Shown one piece after another: positions 1 through 5,096 of a stretch of DNA of 5,096 nt. Source of the stretch: a bacterium. GTDB taxonomy: Bacteria > UBP14 > UBA6098 > B30-G16. The notes under the pieces were generated by a model. It had not been told where the DNA came from and ran no database searches. It saw nothing but the letters and a program-made list of their open reading frames with translations. Made by a program: the position numbers and the translations under genes. Every line of letters starts with the position of its first letter. Position 1 is the first letter of the stretch. Location of the stretch: assembly GCA_027007865.1 (NCBI GenBank), contig JALTEE010000495.1, forward strand, positions 1 through 5,096, in the 5' to 3' direction.

Positions 1-12
1 GCTTTAGGATAA
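1..12 (+). CDS. possible last codons of rpoB (RNA polymerase beta subunit), partial
   Basis: The first bases read Ala-Leu-Gly-stop (TAA at 10-12) in frame 1. RpoB normally sits directly upstream of rpoC, and its C-terminus often contains a Leu-Gly pair followed by a few more residues (E. coli has SLGINIELEDE). An ALG ending would therefore fit a slightly shortened RpoB tail. Only three residues are visible. Frame 2 also closes early, with TAG at 5-7, so the assignment rests mainly on the expected gene order. If it is right, the rpoB-rpoC gap is 58 bases and holds no visible promoter or terminator, consistent with co-transcription. Confidence 0.3.
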   Translation, partial: ALG

Positions 13-55
13 TTTATATCAAAAGTTTTTTAGTTGCATTTTTATATCCACAAAA

Positions 56-61
56 AGGGAG
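56..61 (+). promoter_or_regulatory. Shine-Dalgarno sequence of rpoC
   Basis: AGGGAG lies 9 bases before the ATG at 71. An in-frame TGA at 62-64, between this site and the ATG, rules out any upstream start. A second in-frame ATG lies five codons downstream (86-88) but is too far from this site to be preferred. The rest of 13-70 is AT-rich and shows no convincing promoter. Confidence 0.75.
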
Positions 62-70
62 TGACAAAAT

Positions 71-3000
71 ATGGCATATAAGGCAATGTCTTCAGATGAT
101 ACCACCACCAACTTTGCAGCGATACGAGTTATGCTCGCAAGCCCCGAGTCGATTCGCGCTCAAAGCTATGGTGAGGTTATACGCCCCGAAACTATAAACT
201 ATCGCTCATTCAAACCGGAAAATGACGGCTTATTTTGCCAGCGAATTTTTGGACCCATCAAAGACTTCGAATGCTCCTGTGGAAAATATAAAGGCTCTCG
301 TTTCAAGGGCGTAGTATGCGACAGGTGCGGAGTCGAAGTTACGCATTCGAAGGTTCGCAGGGAGCGAATGGGACATATCGAACTTGCCGTTCCTGTAACG
401 CATATCTGGTATGTCCGCACAAATCCGTCCCGTATTGGATTACTGCTCAACTTGTCTGTTAATCAACTCGAACCGATTATATATTATGAATCGTATGTCG
501 TTATCAACCCGGGCGACCCTGAAATAACGGGTCTGAAAGAGGGACAAATACTGACATATCAGGAATATAGAGAATTGCGCGATAAAAATCTACAGTTCGA
601 GGCTCTGATGGGTGCACCGGCAATAAAACACTTACTACAACAGCTCAAACTCGACGACCTCGCCGCTGAAATTCGCTCGAAGATAAATGTGGAAAAATCC
701 GAGCAGAAGAAAAAAGCCTTGTTGAAAAGGCTTTCAGTTGTAGAAGCATTTAGACATTCGGGGAACAAACCAGAATGGATGATACTCGAAGTAATCCCTG
801 TTCTACCGCCGGATTTGCGACCATTAATCCCCCTCGAAGGCGGCAGGTTTGCAACTTCCGATTTGAACGACCTATATCGAAGATTGATAAACCGAAATAA
901 TCGACTTAAGAAACTAATCGATATACAAGCTCCCGATGTAATTCTTCGAAATGAAAAAAGAATGTTACAGGAAGCAGTAGATGCTTTGATGCAGAATGGG
1001 AAAGTTACTACTGCCGTCCGCGGTCAAAACAGGAGACCACTTAAATCACTATCAGATTTTCTGAAAGGGAAACAGGGGCGTTTCCGCCAGAATTTGCTGG
1101 GGAAACGAGTGGATTATTCAGGCAGAGCTGTGATTGTTGTTAATCCCGAGTTAAAAATTTGGCAGTGCGGACTGCCGAAAACTATGGCGCTTGAACTTTT
1201 TAAACCATTTATAATACGAAAACTCGAAGAAAAAGGATTTACGCAGACGATTCGGACAGCGAAGAAGTATGTTGAAAAAGGCAGAGCAGAAATATGGGAT
1301 TTGCTCGAAGAAACCACAAAAGACCATCCTGTCGCATTGAACCGAGCGCCGACACTGCACAGATTATCTATTCAAGCATTTTATCCTGTTTTGGTGGAAG
1401 GCAAAGCAATCCAGATACATCCACTTGTATGCACCGCATTTAACGCGGATTTCGATGGCGACCAGATGGCTGTTCATGTTCCATTGTCATTCGAAGCACA
1501 ACTCGAAGCACATCTGCTGATGATTTCCGCAAATAATATTTTATCACCATCGAATGGGCAACCGTTGGCATCGCCTACACAAGATATGGTTCTCGGTGCA
1601 TTTTATATGACTAAGGAAAAACCGGGTGAAAAAGGCGAGGGCAGAGTTTTTTCTTCTACCGAAGAAGTCGTAATTGCATATGACCATCAAAAAGTCGGTA
1701 TCCACGCAAAGGTTTATGTCCGTATGCCTGCTCAAATGGAACATCTCGCCGTAGATACTGGAATGGAAATTACTTCGGGCACTTTAATAGCAAGAATTCC
1801 ACGATGCCCGATGCGCGTTGAAAAAAAGAAAGGCGAAAGGAAAGAAAGTTCGCTTATTCAAGAGTTCGAGGATATTGTCGCACCGATGAAAGGAACAGTC
1901 GAAGTCCGCATTGGGAAAAGTATCACGGAACATACAGAGATAATTATAACTTCACCCACGGGGCATAATAAAAGATATATAAAAATTCCTCACGCATTTG
2001 TCGCAACTACTGTTGGCAGAATTTTGTTCAATCAAATTCTTCCACCAGAACTTGGATACCGAAATCGTTTGATGAAAAAAGCGACATTACGGCAACTCGT
2101 ATCGGAAGCGTATGATAAAGTTGGCGTTCGCCGAACCGCAAAGTTCATCGACAGGCTGAAAAAACAATCGTTCGAGGCGGCGACACTCGGCTCTATCTCT
2201 ATCGGTATAGACGACCTTGTAATTCCACCGGAGAAACAGAAACTTATCGAGGACGCCCGCAAACAAATTAGCAAGATTGTAGAAATGCGTAAGAAAGGAA
2301 TTATCACGGAAAAAGAAAGATATAATAATGTCATCAATATTTGGTCACATACGCAGGAGCAAATTACGCAGGCGTTGTTCGATATGCTCGCAAAACACAA
2401 ACACGGTTTTAACCCTCTTTCTATGATGGTCGAATCAGGTGCACGAGGTAGCCAAGACCAGATAAGACAGCTCGCTGGTTTGCGAGGATTGATGTCGAAA
2501 CCACAGAAAAGATTGACATCACAGTCCATCATTGAGACACCGATTCTATCCAACTTCCGCGAAGGATTGTCTGTTACAGAATATTTTATTTCCAGCCACG
2601 GTCAACGGAAAGGTCTCGCGGACACAGCATTGAAGACCGCAGATGCGGGTTATCTCACGAGAAGGCTCGTAGATGTGGCACAAAATGTTACGATTGTCGA
2701 AAACGACTGCGGAACTATACGCGGCGTTACGAGATCTGCACTGAAAGATGGCGAAAAGATAATTATCCCGCTGCGAGACAGAATTGCGGGCAGATATGCC
2801 GCAGATGATGTATACGACCCCGTTACCGGAGAAATCATTATAGAAGCAAACGACTATATCACTCCGGAACTCGCAAGAATTATCGAAGATAAAGGAATCG
2901 ATAGTGTTGTCATAAGGTCTGTTCTCACCTGCGAATCTAAGCGTGGTGTATGTCAAAAGTGCTATGGTCTGGATTTGTCATCGAGAAAGCCGGTAGCGAT

Positions 3001-4450
3001 TGGTGAGGCAATCGGCATTATTGCAGGTGAAAGCATTGGCGAACCAGGAACACAGCTTACTCTGCGAACATTTCACATCGGTGGTATTGCTGCAACAGGG
3101 ACAGAGCAATCGCAAGTTAAGAGCAAATATGGCGGTCATATTATTTATAGTCATATTAAAGTTGTTCTCGACCCGGAGGGAAAAGGAAAGGGCATTGTGC
3201 TGAATCGAACAGGCGCAATCATCGTCGTGGATAAACAGGAAATTAGACATAAATACGAAGTTCCATACGGCGCAAGACTTTTCGTAGACCACCAACAAAA
3301 TATTGTGAAAGGTGATGTGCTATACGAGTGGGATCCATACATAAATCCAATTCTTTCGGATACCGAGGGCGTTGTAGAACTTGTGGATGTTATAGACGAT
3401 ATTACCGTGAAAGAAATGGTCGATGAAGCCACGATGACCAAAGAACTTGTAGTAATAGATGCCAGAGACAAACATCTCGCCCCGAGAATTCTGGTTAAAC
3501 AAGGCGATAAAACTGTGGCTACATATCATCTTCCCACAGAAGCGCATGTTATTGTTCAGAATGGGGATAAAATAAAGCCTGGTCAACCAATCGCTAAATT
3601 GATGCGTTCAATAATGCGAACGAGAGATATCACAGGAGGACTGCCTCGAGTAACAGAACTTTTCGAGGCGCGAAAGCCCAAAAATCCTGCTATCATATCA
3701 GAAGTCGATGGCATAGTCGAGTTCACAGGCGAAGAATCTCGAAAACCGGGATTCAAAGTTATTGTTCACGGTGATGAAGGCGAAGTGCGAGAATATGTTA
3801 TCCCAAGAGGAAGGCATATTCTAATTCAAGATGGCGACCATGTAACTGCTGGGCAAAAACTGTGCGATGGACCAGTTAACCCTCACGATATTCTGCGAGT
3901 GAAAGGCGACCAGGCTGTGATGGATTATCTGCTCAATGAAGTACAGCAAGTATATTCATTACAATCTGTATCTACCAATGATAAGCACATCGAAGTTATA
4001 ATTCGTCAGATGTTGCGTAAGGTAAATATCCTCGACGGCGGCGATACAAAATTTCTCCGCGGCGAACAGATTGACAGAGCCGATGTGCTCGAAGAAAATC
4101 TGCGTGTTTCAGCGCAAGGCGGAAAACCAGCGAACTTCGAACCGCTGCTGCTCGGCATTACAAGAGCGAGCCTCAGCACAGAAAGTTTCATTTCGGCTGC
4201 TTCATTCCAGGAAACCGTGCGAGTGCTTACAAAAGCCATCGTGCGCGGAAAAACCGATAATCTCGTGGGTCTGAAAGAAAATGTAATTATCGGGAGATTG
4301 ATTCCCGCAGGAACAGGATTTAGAAAATATATGAAAATCAGACCCGATACGCCGGAAATGTCCGAAGAGGAAGAACAAGACTTTATAGAACAGCATTTTG
4401 CCGTTATAACTCCAAAAGAAATGGAAGAGGCATATCAATTGCCAATATAA
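71..4450 (+). CDS. rpoC: DNA-directed RNA polymerase subunit beta'
   Basis: This is the complete beta' subunit of bacterial RNA polymerase. It forms the clamp and carries the catalytic magnesium site of the alpha2-beta-beta'-omega core. Visible in order: the N-terminal zinc site with Cys68, Cys70, Cys83 and Cys86; the clamp helices for sigma binding (about 260-309, SDLNDLYRR to EAVDAL); the conserved KGKQGRFRQNLLGKR segment at 332-346; the catalytic NADFDGD at 458-464 with Asp460, Asp462 and Asp464, numbered exactly as in E. coli; a lineage-specific insertion (about 552-645); the funnel region with SGARGS at 789-794; the bridge helix (about 835-871, ending GYLTRRLVDVAQ); the second zinc site with Cys880, Cys954, Cys961 and Cys964; the trigger loop with LTLRTFHIGG at 996-1005, including His1002; an SI3-like insertion; trigger helix 2 with DITGGLPRV at 1186-1194; and the C-terminal GLKENVIIGRLIPAGTG at 1400-1416, followed by a short acidic tail. 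At 1459 residues it is longer than the E. coli protein (1407), mainly because of the insertion near 552-645. All catalytic and zinc residues are intact. One oddity is AGES at 985-988 where AAQS is nearly universal. Confidence 0.99.
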   Translation: MAYKAMSSDDTTTNFAAIRVMLASPESIRAQSYGEVIRPETINYRSFKPENDGLFCQRIFGPIKDFECSCGKYKGSRFKGVVCDRCGVEVTHSKVRRERMGHIELAVPVTHIWYVRTNPSRIGLLLNLSVNQLEPIIYYESYVVINPGDPEITGLKEGQILTYQEYRELRDKNLQFEALMGAPAIKHLLQQLKLDDLAAEIRSKINVEKSEQKKKALLKRLSVVEAFRHSGNKPEWMILEVIPVLPPDLRPLIPLEGGRFATSDLNDLYRRLINRNNRLKKLIDIQAPDVILRNEKRMLQEAVDALMQNGKVTTAVRGQNRRPLKSLSDFLKGKQGRFRQNLLGKRVDYSGRAVIVVNPELKIWQCGLPKTMALELFKPFIIRKLEEKGFTQTIRTAKKYVEKGRAEIWDLLEETTKDHPVALNRAPTLHRLSIQAFYPVLVEGKAIQIHPLVCTAFNADFDGDQMAVHVPLSFEAQLEAHLLMISANNILSPSNGQPLASPTQDMVLGAFYMTKEKPGEKGEGRVFSSTEEVVIAYDHQKVGIHAKVYVRMPAQMEHLAVDTGMEITSGTLIARIPRCPMRVEKKKGERKESSLIQEFEDIVAPMKGTVEVRIGKSITEHTEIIITSPTGHNKRYIKIPHAFVATTVGRILFNQILPPELGYRNRLMKKATLRQLVSEAYDKVGVRRTAKFIDRLKKQSFEAATLGSISIGIDDLVIPPEKQKLIEDARKQISKIVEMRKKGIITEKERYNNVINIWSHTQEQITQALFDMLAKHKHGFNPLSMMVESGARGSQDQIRQLAGLRGLMSKPQKRLTSQSIIETPILSNFREGLSVTEYFISSHGQRKGLADTALKTADAGYLTRRLVDVAQNVTIVENDCGTIRGVTRSALKDGEKIIIPLRDRIAGRYAADDVYDPVTGEIIIEANDYITPELARIIEDKGIDSVVIRSVLTCESKRGVCQKCYGLDLSSRKPVAIGEAIGIIAGESIGEPGTQLTLRTFHIGGIAATGTEQSQVKSKYGGHIIYSHIKVVLDPEGKGKGIVLNRTGAIIVVDKQEIRHKYEVPYGARLFVDHQQNIVKGDVLYEWDPYINPILSDTEGVVELVDVIDDITVKEMVDEATMTKELVVIDARDKHLAPRILVKQGDKTVATYHLPTEAHVIVQNGDKIKPGQPIAKLMRSIMRTRDITGGLPRVTELFEARKPKNPAIISEVDGIVEFTGEESRKPGFKVIVHGDEGEVREYVIPRGRHILIQDGDHVTAGQKLCDGPVNPHDILRVKGDQAVMDYLLNEVQQVYSLQSVSTNDKHIEVIIRQMLRKVNILDGGDTKFLRGEQIDRADVLEENLRVSAQGGKPANFEPLLLGITRASLSTESFISAASFQETVRVLTKAIVRGKTDNLVGLKENVIIGRLIPAGTGFRKYMKIRPDTPEMSEEEEQDFIEQHFAVITPKEMEEAYQLPI
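1724..2005 (+). other. lineage-specific insertion domain within RpoC (residues 552-645)
   Basis: Compared with E. coli beta' as I recall it, the protein aligns without gaps from the catalytic loop to HAKVYVR (545-551) and again from TTVGR (646-650). Here 94 residues lie between those anchors, against about 20 in E. coli, a net gain of about 74. The block has a glycine-turn strand pair (residues 564-582, with ITSG and IARIPR), a lysine/glutamate-rich linker (583-601), then APMKGTVEV (604-612) and strands ending in YIKIP (636-640). This pattern suggests a barrel-sandwich-hybrid fold. The site falls in the region known as RNA_pol_Rpb1_3, between the active-site barrel and the funnel, so the module probably sits on the enzyme surface near the secondary channel. 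The reading frame is uninterrupted and base composition matches the rest of the gene. Confidence 0.75.
3086..3625 (+). other. SI3-like insertion in the trigger loop of RpoC (about residues 1006-1185)
   Basis: The trigger loop is split after FHIGG (1001-1005), and its second helix resumes at DITGGLPRV (1186-1194). Between them lie roughly 175-180 residues corresponding to the E. coli SI3 insertion, which is known to be built of sandwich-barrel hybrid motifs. Recognisable anchors are VPYGARL (1064-1070), EWDPYINPILSDTEG (1086-1100), DDITV (1109-1113) and the glycine turn GDKIKPGQPIAKL (1165-1177). It is slightly shorter than the E. coli version. Boundaries are approximate because they come from recall of the E. 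coli protein, not a computed alignment. Confidence 0.7.
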
Positions 4451-4456
4451 TTGTGC

Positions 4457-4485
4457 TTGACAGAAACGGATGCGATATGTATAAA
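4457..4485 (+). promoter_or_regulatory. sigma70-type promoter for rpsL (P1)
   Basis: A perfect TTGACA (4457-4462) is followed after exactly 17 bases by TATAAA (4480-4485), five of six matches to TATAAT. Transcription would start near 4491-4493, leaving a leader of about 70 bases before rpsL. The -35 element begins only six bases past the rpoC stop codon, and no intrinsic terminator separates the genes. It would therefore add to read-through from upstream. Confidence 0.7.
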
Positions 4486-4498
4486 AGGTGAGATATAA

Positions 4499-4508
4499 AG
4501 ATTAATCT
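4499..4508. repeat. 10-base perfect palindrome in the rpsL leader
   Basis: AGATTAATCT is its own reverse complement and sits just downstream of the predicted P1 start, roughly +7 to +17. With no loop it could not form a useful RNA hairpin, so if functional it would be a double-stranded protein-binding site. Flanking bases do not extend the symmetry. Short AT-rich palindromes also arise by chance. Confidence 0.25.
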
Positions 4509-4509
4509 G

Positions 4510-4539
4510 TTGATATGGCAGATAAACTAAATTTACAAT
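4510..4539 (+). promoter_or_regulatory. possible second promoter for rpsL (P2)
   Basis: TTGATA (4510-4515, five of six matches) is followed after 18 bases by TACAAT (4534-4539, five of six). Initiation near 4546 would give a very short leader of about 16 bases that still contains the Shine-Dalgarno sequence. It is weaker than P1 and lies in AT-rich DNA, where such matches are easier to find. Confidence 0.35.
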
Positions 4540-4549
4540 CAGAAAATTA

Positions 4550-4555
4550 GGGAGG
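4550..4555 (+). promoter_or_regulatory. Shine-Dalgarno sequence of rpsL
   Basis: GGGAGG lies six bases before the ATG at 4562, a strong anti-16S match at good spacing. The reading frame is closed upstream by TAA at 4523-4525, with no other usable start in between, so the rpsL start is well fixed. Confidence 0.85.
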
Positions 4556-4561
4556 ATTTTT

Positions 4562-4933
4562 ATGCCTACGGTAAATCAACTGGTGCGTCGTCCGCGAAAG
4601 AAAGTTGTTAAAAAATCTAAATCGCCTGCTCTTCAGAATTGTCCGCAGAAACGAGGAGTTTGCATTCGTGTTTATACGATGACACCCAAAAAGCCGAATT
4701 CAGCACTGCGTAAAATCGCCAGAGTCCGACTCACAAATAGCATAGAAGTTACCGCCTATATACCTGGTGAAGGGCATAATTTGCAGGAACACTCGATTGT
4801 TCTTGTTCGAGGCGGCAGAGTTAAGGATTTGCCGGGTGTTAGATATCACATCATTCGCGGTGCTATGGATTCTGTCGGTGTCGAAGGCAGAAAACAATCG
4901 CGGTCGAAATATGGCACAAAAAAACCGAAATAA
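4562..4933 (+). CDS. rpsL: 30S ribosomal protein S12
   Basis: This is complete S12, the small-subunit protein at the decoding centre that contacts helices 18, 27 and 44 of 16S rRNA and helps monitor codon-anticodon pairing. At 123 residues it has normal family length. It begins MPTVNQLVR and contains CPQKRGVC (27-34), the [11 protein letters not shown] loop (41-51), [10 protein letters not shown] (69-78), [13 protein letters not shown] (83-95) and the C-terminal [10 protein letters not shown] (114-123). Lys44 and Lys88 (Lys43 and Lys87 without the initiator Met) are the wild-type residues whose substitution commonly gives streptomycin resistance, so the sequence predicts a sensitive form of S12. 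Asp89 is the position that RimO methylthiolates in E. coli. The gene follows rpoC after 111 bases, the usual route into the rpsL-rpsG-fusA (str) cluster, though the next gene is not visible. It has its own promoter signals and a strong Shine-Dalgarno. The body resembles S12 from several deep-branching lineages and gives no clear taxonomic signal. Confidence 0.99.
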   Translation: MPTVNQLVRRPRKKVVKKSKSPALQNCPQKRGVCIRVYTMTPKKPNSALRKIARVRLTNSIEVTAYIPGEGHNLQEHSIVLVRGGRVKDLPGVRYHIIRGAMDSVGVEGRKQSRSKYGTKKPK

Positions 4934-4978
4934 AAAAATGCGGTTATAAAATCCATCGATAAAACAAAAAACTCGGCA

Positions 4979-4994
4979 GGATAAAAAAATATCC
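4979..4994 (+). other. weak AT-rich hairpin in the region downstream of rpsL
   Basis: GGATA (4979-4983) and TATCC (4990-4994) could pair around a six-adenine loop. The stem has only five pairs and is not followed by a run of T, so it is not a convincing terminator; it may be incidental. The rest of 4934-5040 is AT-rich, and I see no gene, RNA or repeat in it. rpsL transcripts probably read through to the next gene. Confidence 0.2.
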
Positions 4995-5040
4995 AATAAT
5001 AAAAGTTATTTTATGGTCACCTGTATGGGAAGTCGGTTTC

Positions 5041-5070
5041 TTGACAATATTATATAGACTTATAAATAAT
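5041..5070 (+). promoter_or_regulatory. probable sigma70-type promoter for the gene beyond the window
   Basis: A perfect TTGACA (5041-5046) is followed after 18 bases by AATAAT (5065-5070, five of six matches). TATAAA at 5061-5066 is a better-looking box, but its 14-base spacer is too short. Initiation would fall near 5077, giving a short leader to a gene starting just past the edge. It is the second exact TTGACA in this short window, each one ahead of a gene. Confidence 0.5.
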
Positions 5071-5084
5071 GAACCCTGCAAAAT

Positions 5085-5090
5085 AGGTGA
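5085..5090 (+). promoter_or_regulatory. Shine-Dalgarno-like sequence of the next, unseen gene
   Basis: AGGTGA is followed by TTTTTG at the edge, a layout resembling the GGAGG-ATTTTT-ATG arrangement of rpsL. A start codon is expected at or just after 5097. TTG at 5094-5096 leaves only three bases of spacing and is unlikely to be the start. rpsG (ribosomal protein S7) is the usual gene here, but no coding sequence is visible to confirm it. Confidence 0.4.
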
Positions 5091-5096
5091 TTTTTG

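Noticed and set aside
2032..2553. Antisense open reading frame of 173 codons within rpoC
   Set aside because: It lies wholly opposite conserved RpoC sequence (the funnel region), has no Shine-Dalgarno or recognisable domain, and its Cys/Ser/Ile-rich composition is typical of the reverse complement of a real gene.
2546..2956. Antisense open reading frame of 136 codons opposite the RpoC bridge helix region
   Set aside because: It is a shadow of highly conserved coding sequence, with no recognisable motif or initiation signal.
3000..3203. Second + strand frame of 67 codons over the trigger loop coding region
   Set aside because: It overlaps the most conserved part of rpoC in another frame, with no independent start signal; its translation resembles no family I know.
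71..4450. Possible frameshift, intein or split in rpoC, given its length and insertions
   Set aside because: The reading frame is continuous, conserved blocks follow in the expected order, and the extra length is accounted for by the insertion near 552-645 and small loop differences. No intein splice-junction motifs are seen.
4767..4949. Alternative-frame ORF of 60 codons overlapping the 3' half of rpsL
   Set aside because: rpsL fully explains the coding signal here; the alternative frame has no Shine-Dalgarno and no recognisable product.
4934..5040. Possible intrinsic terminator after rpsL
   Set aside because: The only inverted repeats are short and AT-rich, and none has a GC-rich stem followed by a T run.
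5013..5057. Fourteen-codon ORF (MVTCMGSRFLDNII) between rpsL and the window end
   Set aside because: No Shine-Dalgarno precedes it and it runs through the predicted -35 element at 5041; it is most likely chance.
1..5096. Search for an accessory or novel system (defence genes, CRISPR, mobile elements, tRNAs, riboswitches)
   Set aside because: Almost the whole window is two universal housekeeping genes; I saw no direct repeats, terminal inverted repeats, tRNA-like folds or extra genes in the intergenic stretches.

Overview
The window is a core housekeeping stretch, read left to right on the + strand: a short leader that may carry the last codons of rpoB, a complete rpoC (RNA polymerase beta' subunit, 1459 residues), a 111-base intergenic region with a consensus-like sigma70-type promoter, a complete rpsL (ribosomal protein S12, 123 residues), and about 160 bases of AT-rich intergenic DNA. 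That last part ends in another TTGACA promoter and a Shine-Dalgarno-like sequence for a gene starting just past the edge. In most bacteria this position downstream of rpsL is held by rpsG and fusA.

The organism is a bacterium with moderately AT-rich DNA, the standard genetic code and ordinary initiation signals. Both rpoC and rpsL have purine-rich Shine-Dalgarno sequences, and the promoters fit TTGACA/TATAAT. This argues against Bacteroidetes proper, which typically lack strong Shine-Dalgarno sequences and use a different -33/-7 promoter. The RpoC sequence nevertheless has features of the wider non-proteobacterial diderms (a KPQK-type loop before the bridge helix, TADAG at the bridge helix, and a long beta' with an SI3-like insertion). 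I suspect a lineage in or near the FCB/PVC groups or an uncultured candidate phylum, but cannot place it by eye.

Functionally, RpoC is the catalytic clamp half of RNA polymerase and S12 is the decoding-centre protein of the 30S subunit. The two genes are co-oriented with no visible terminator between them, so rpsL is probably transcribed both by read-through from rpoBC and from its own promoter(s).

I found no defence system, mobile element, CRISPR array, tRNA or other accessory system. The most interesting observations lie inside RpoC. One is an insertion of about 74 residues between the catalytic site and the funnel region. It resembles, almost co-linearly, the protein's own SI3-end/trigger-helix/barrel-sandwich segment, suggesting a domain duplication. 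The other is an AAQS-to-AGES change at the otherwise nearly invariant base of the trigger loop.
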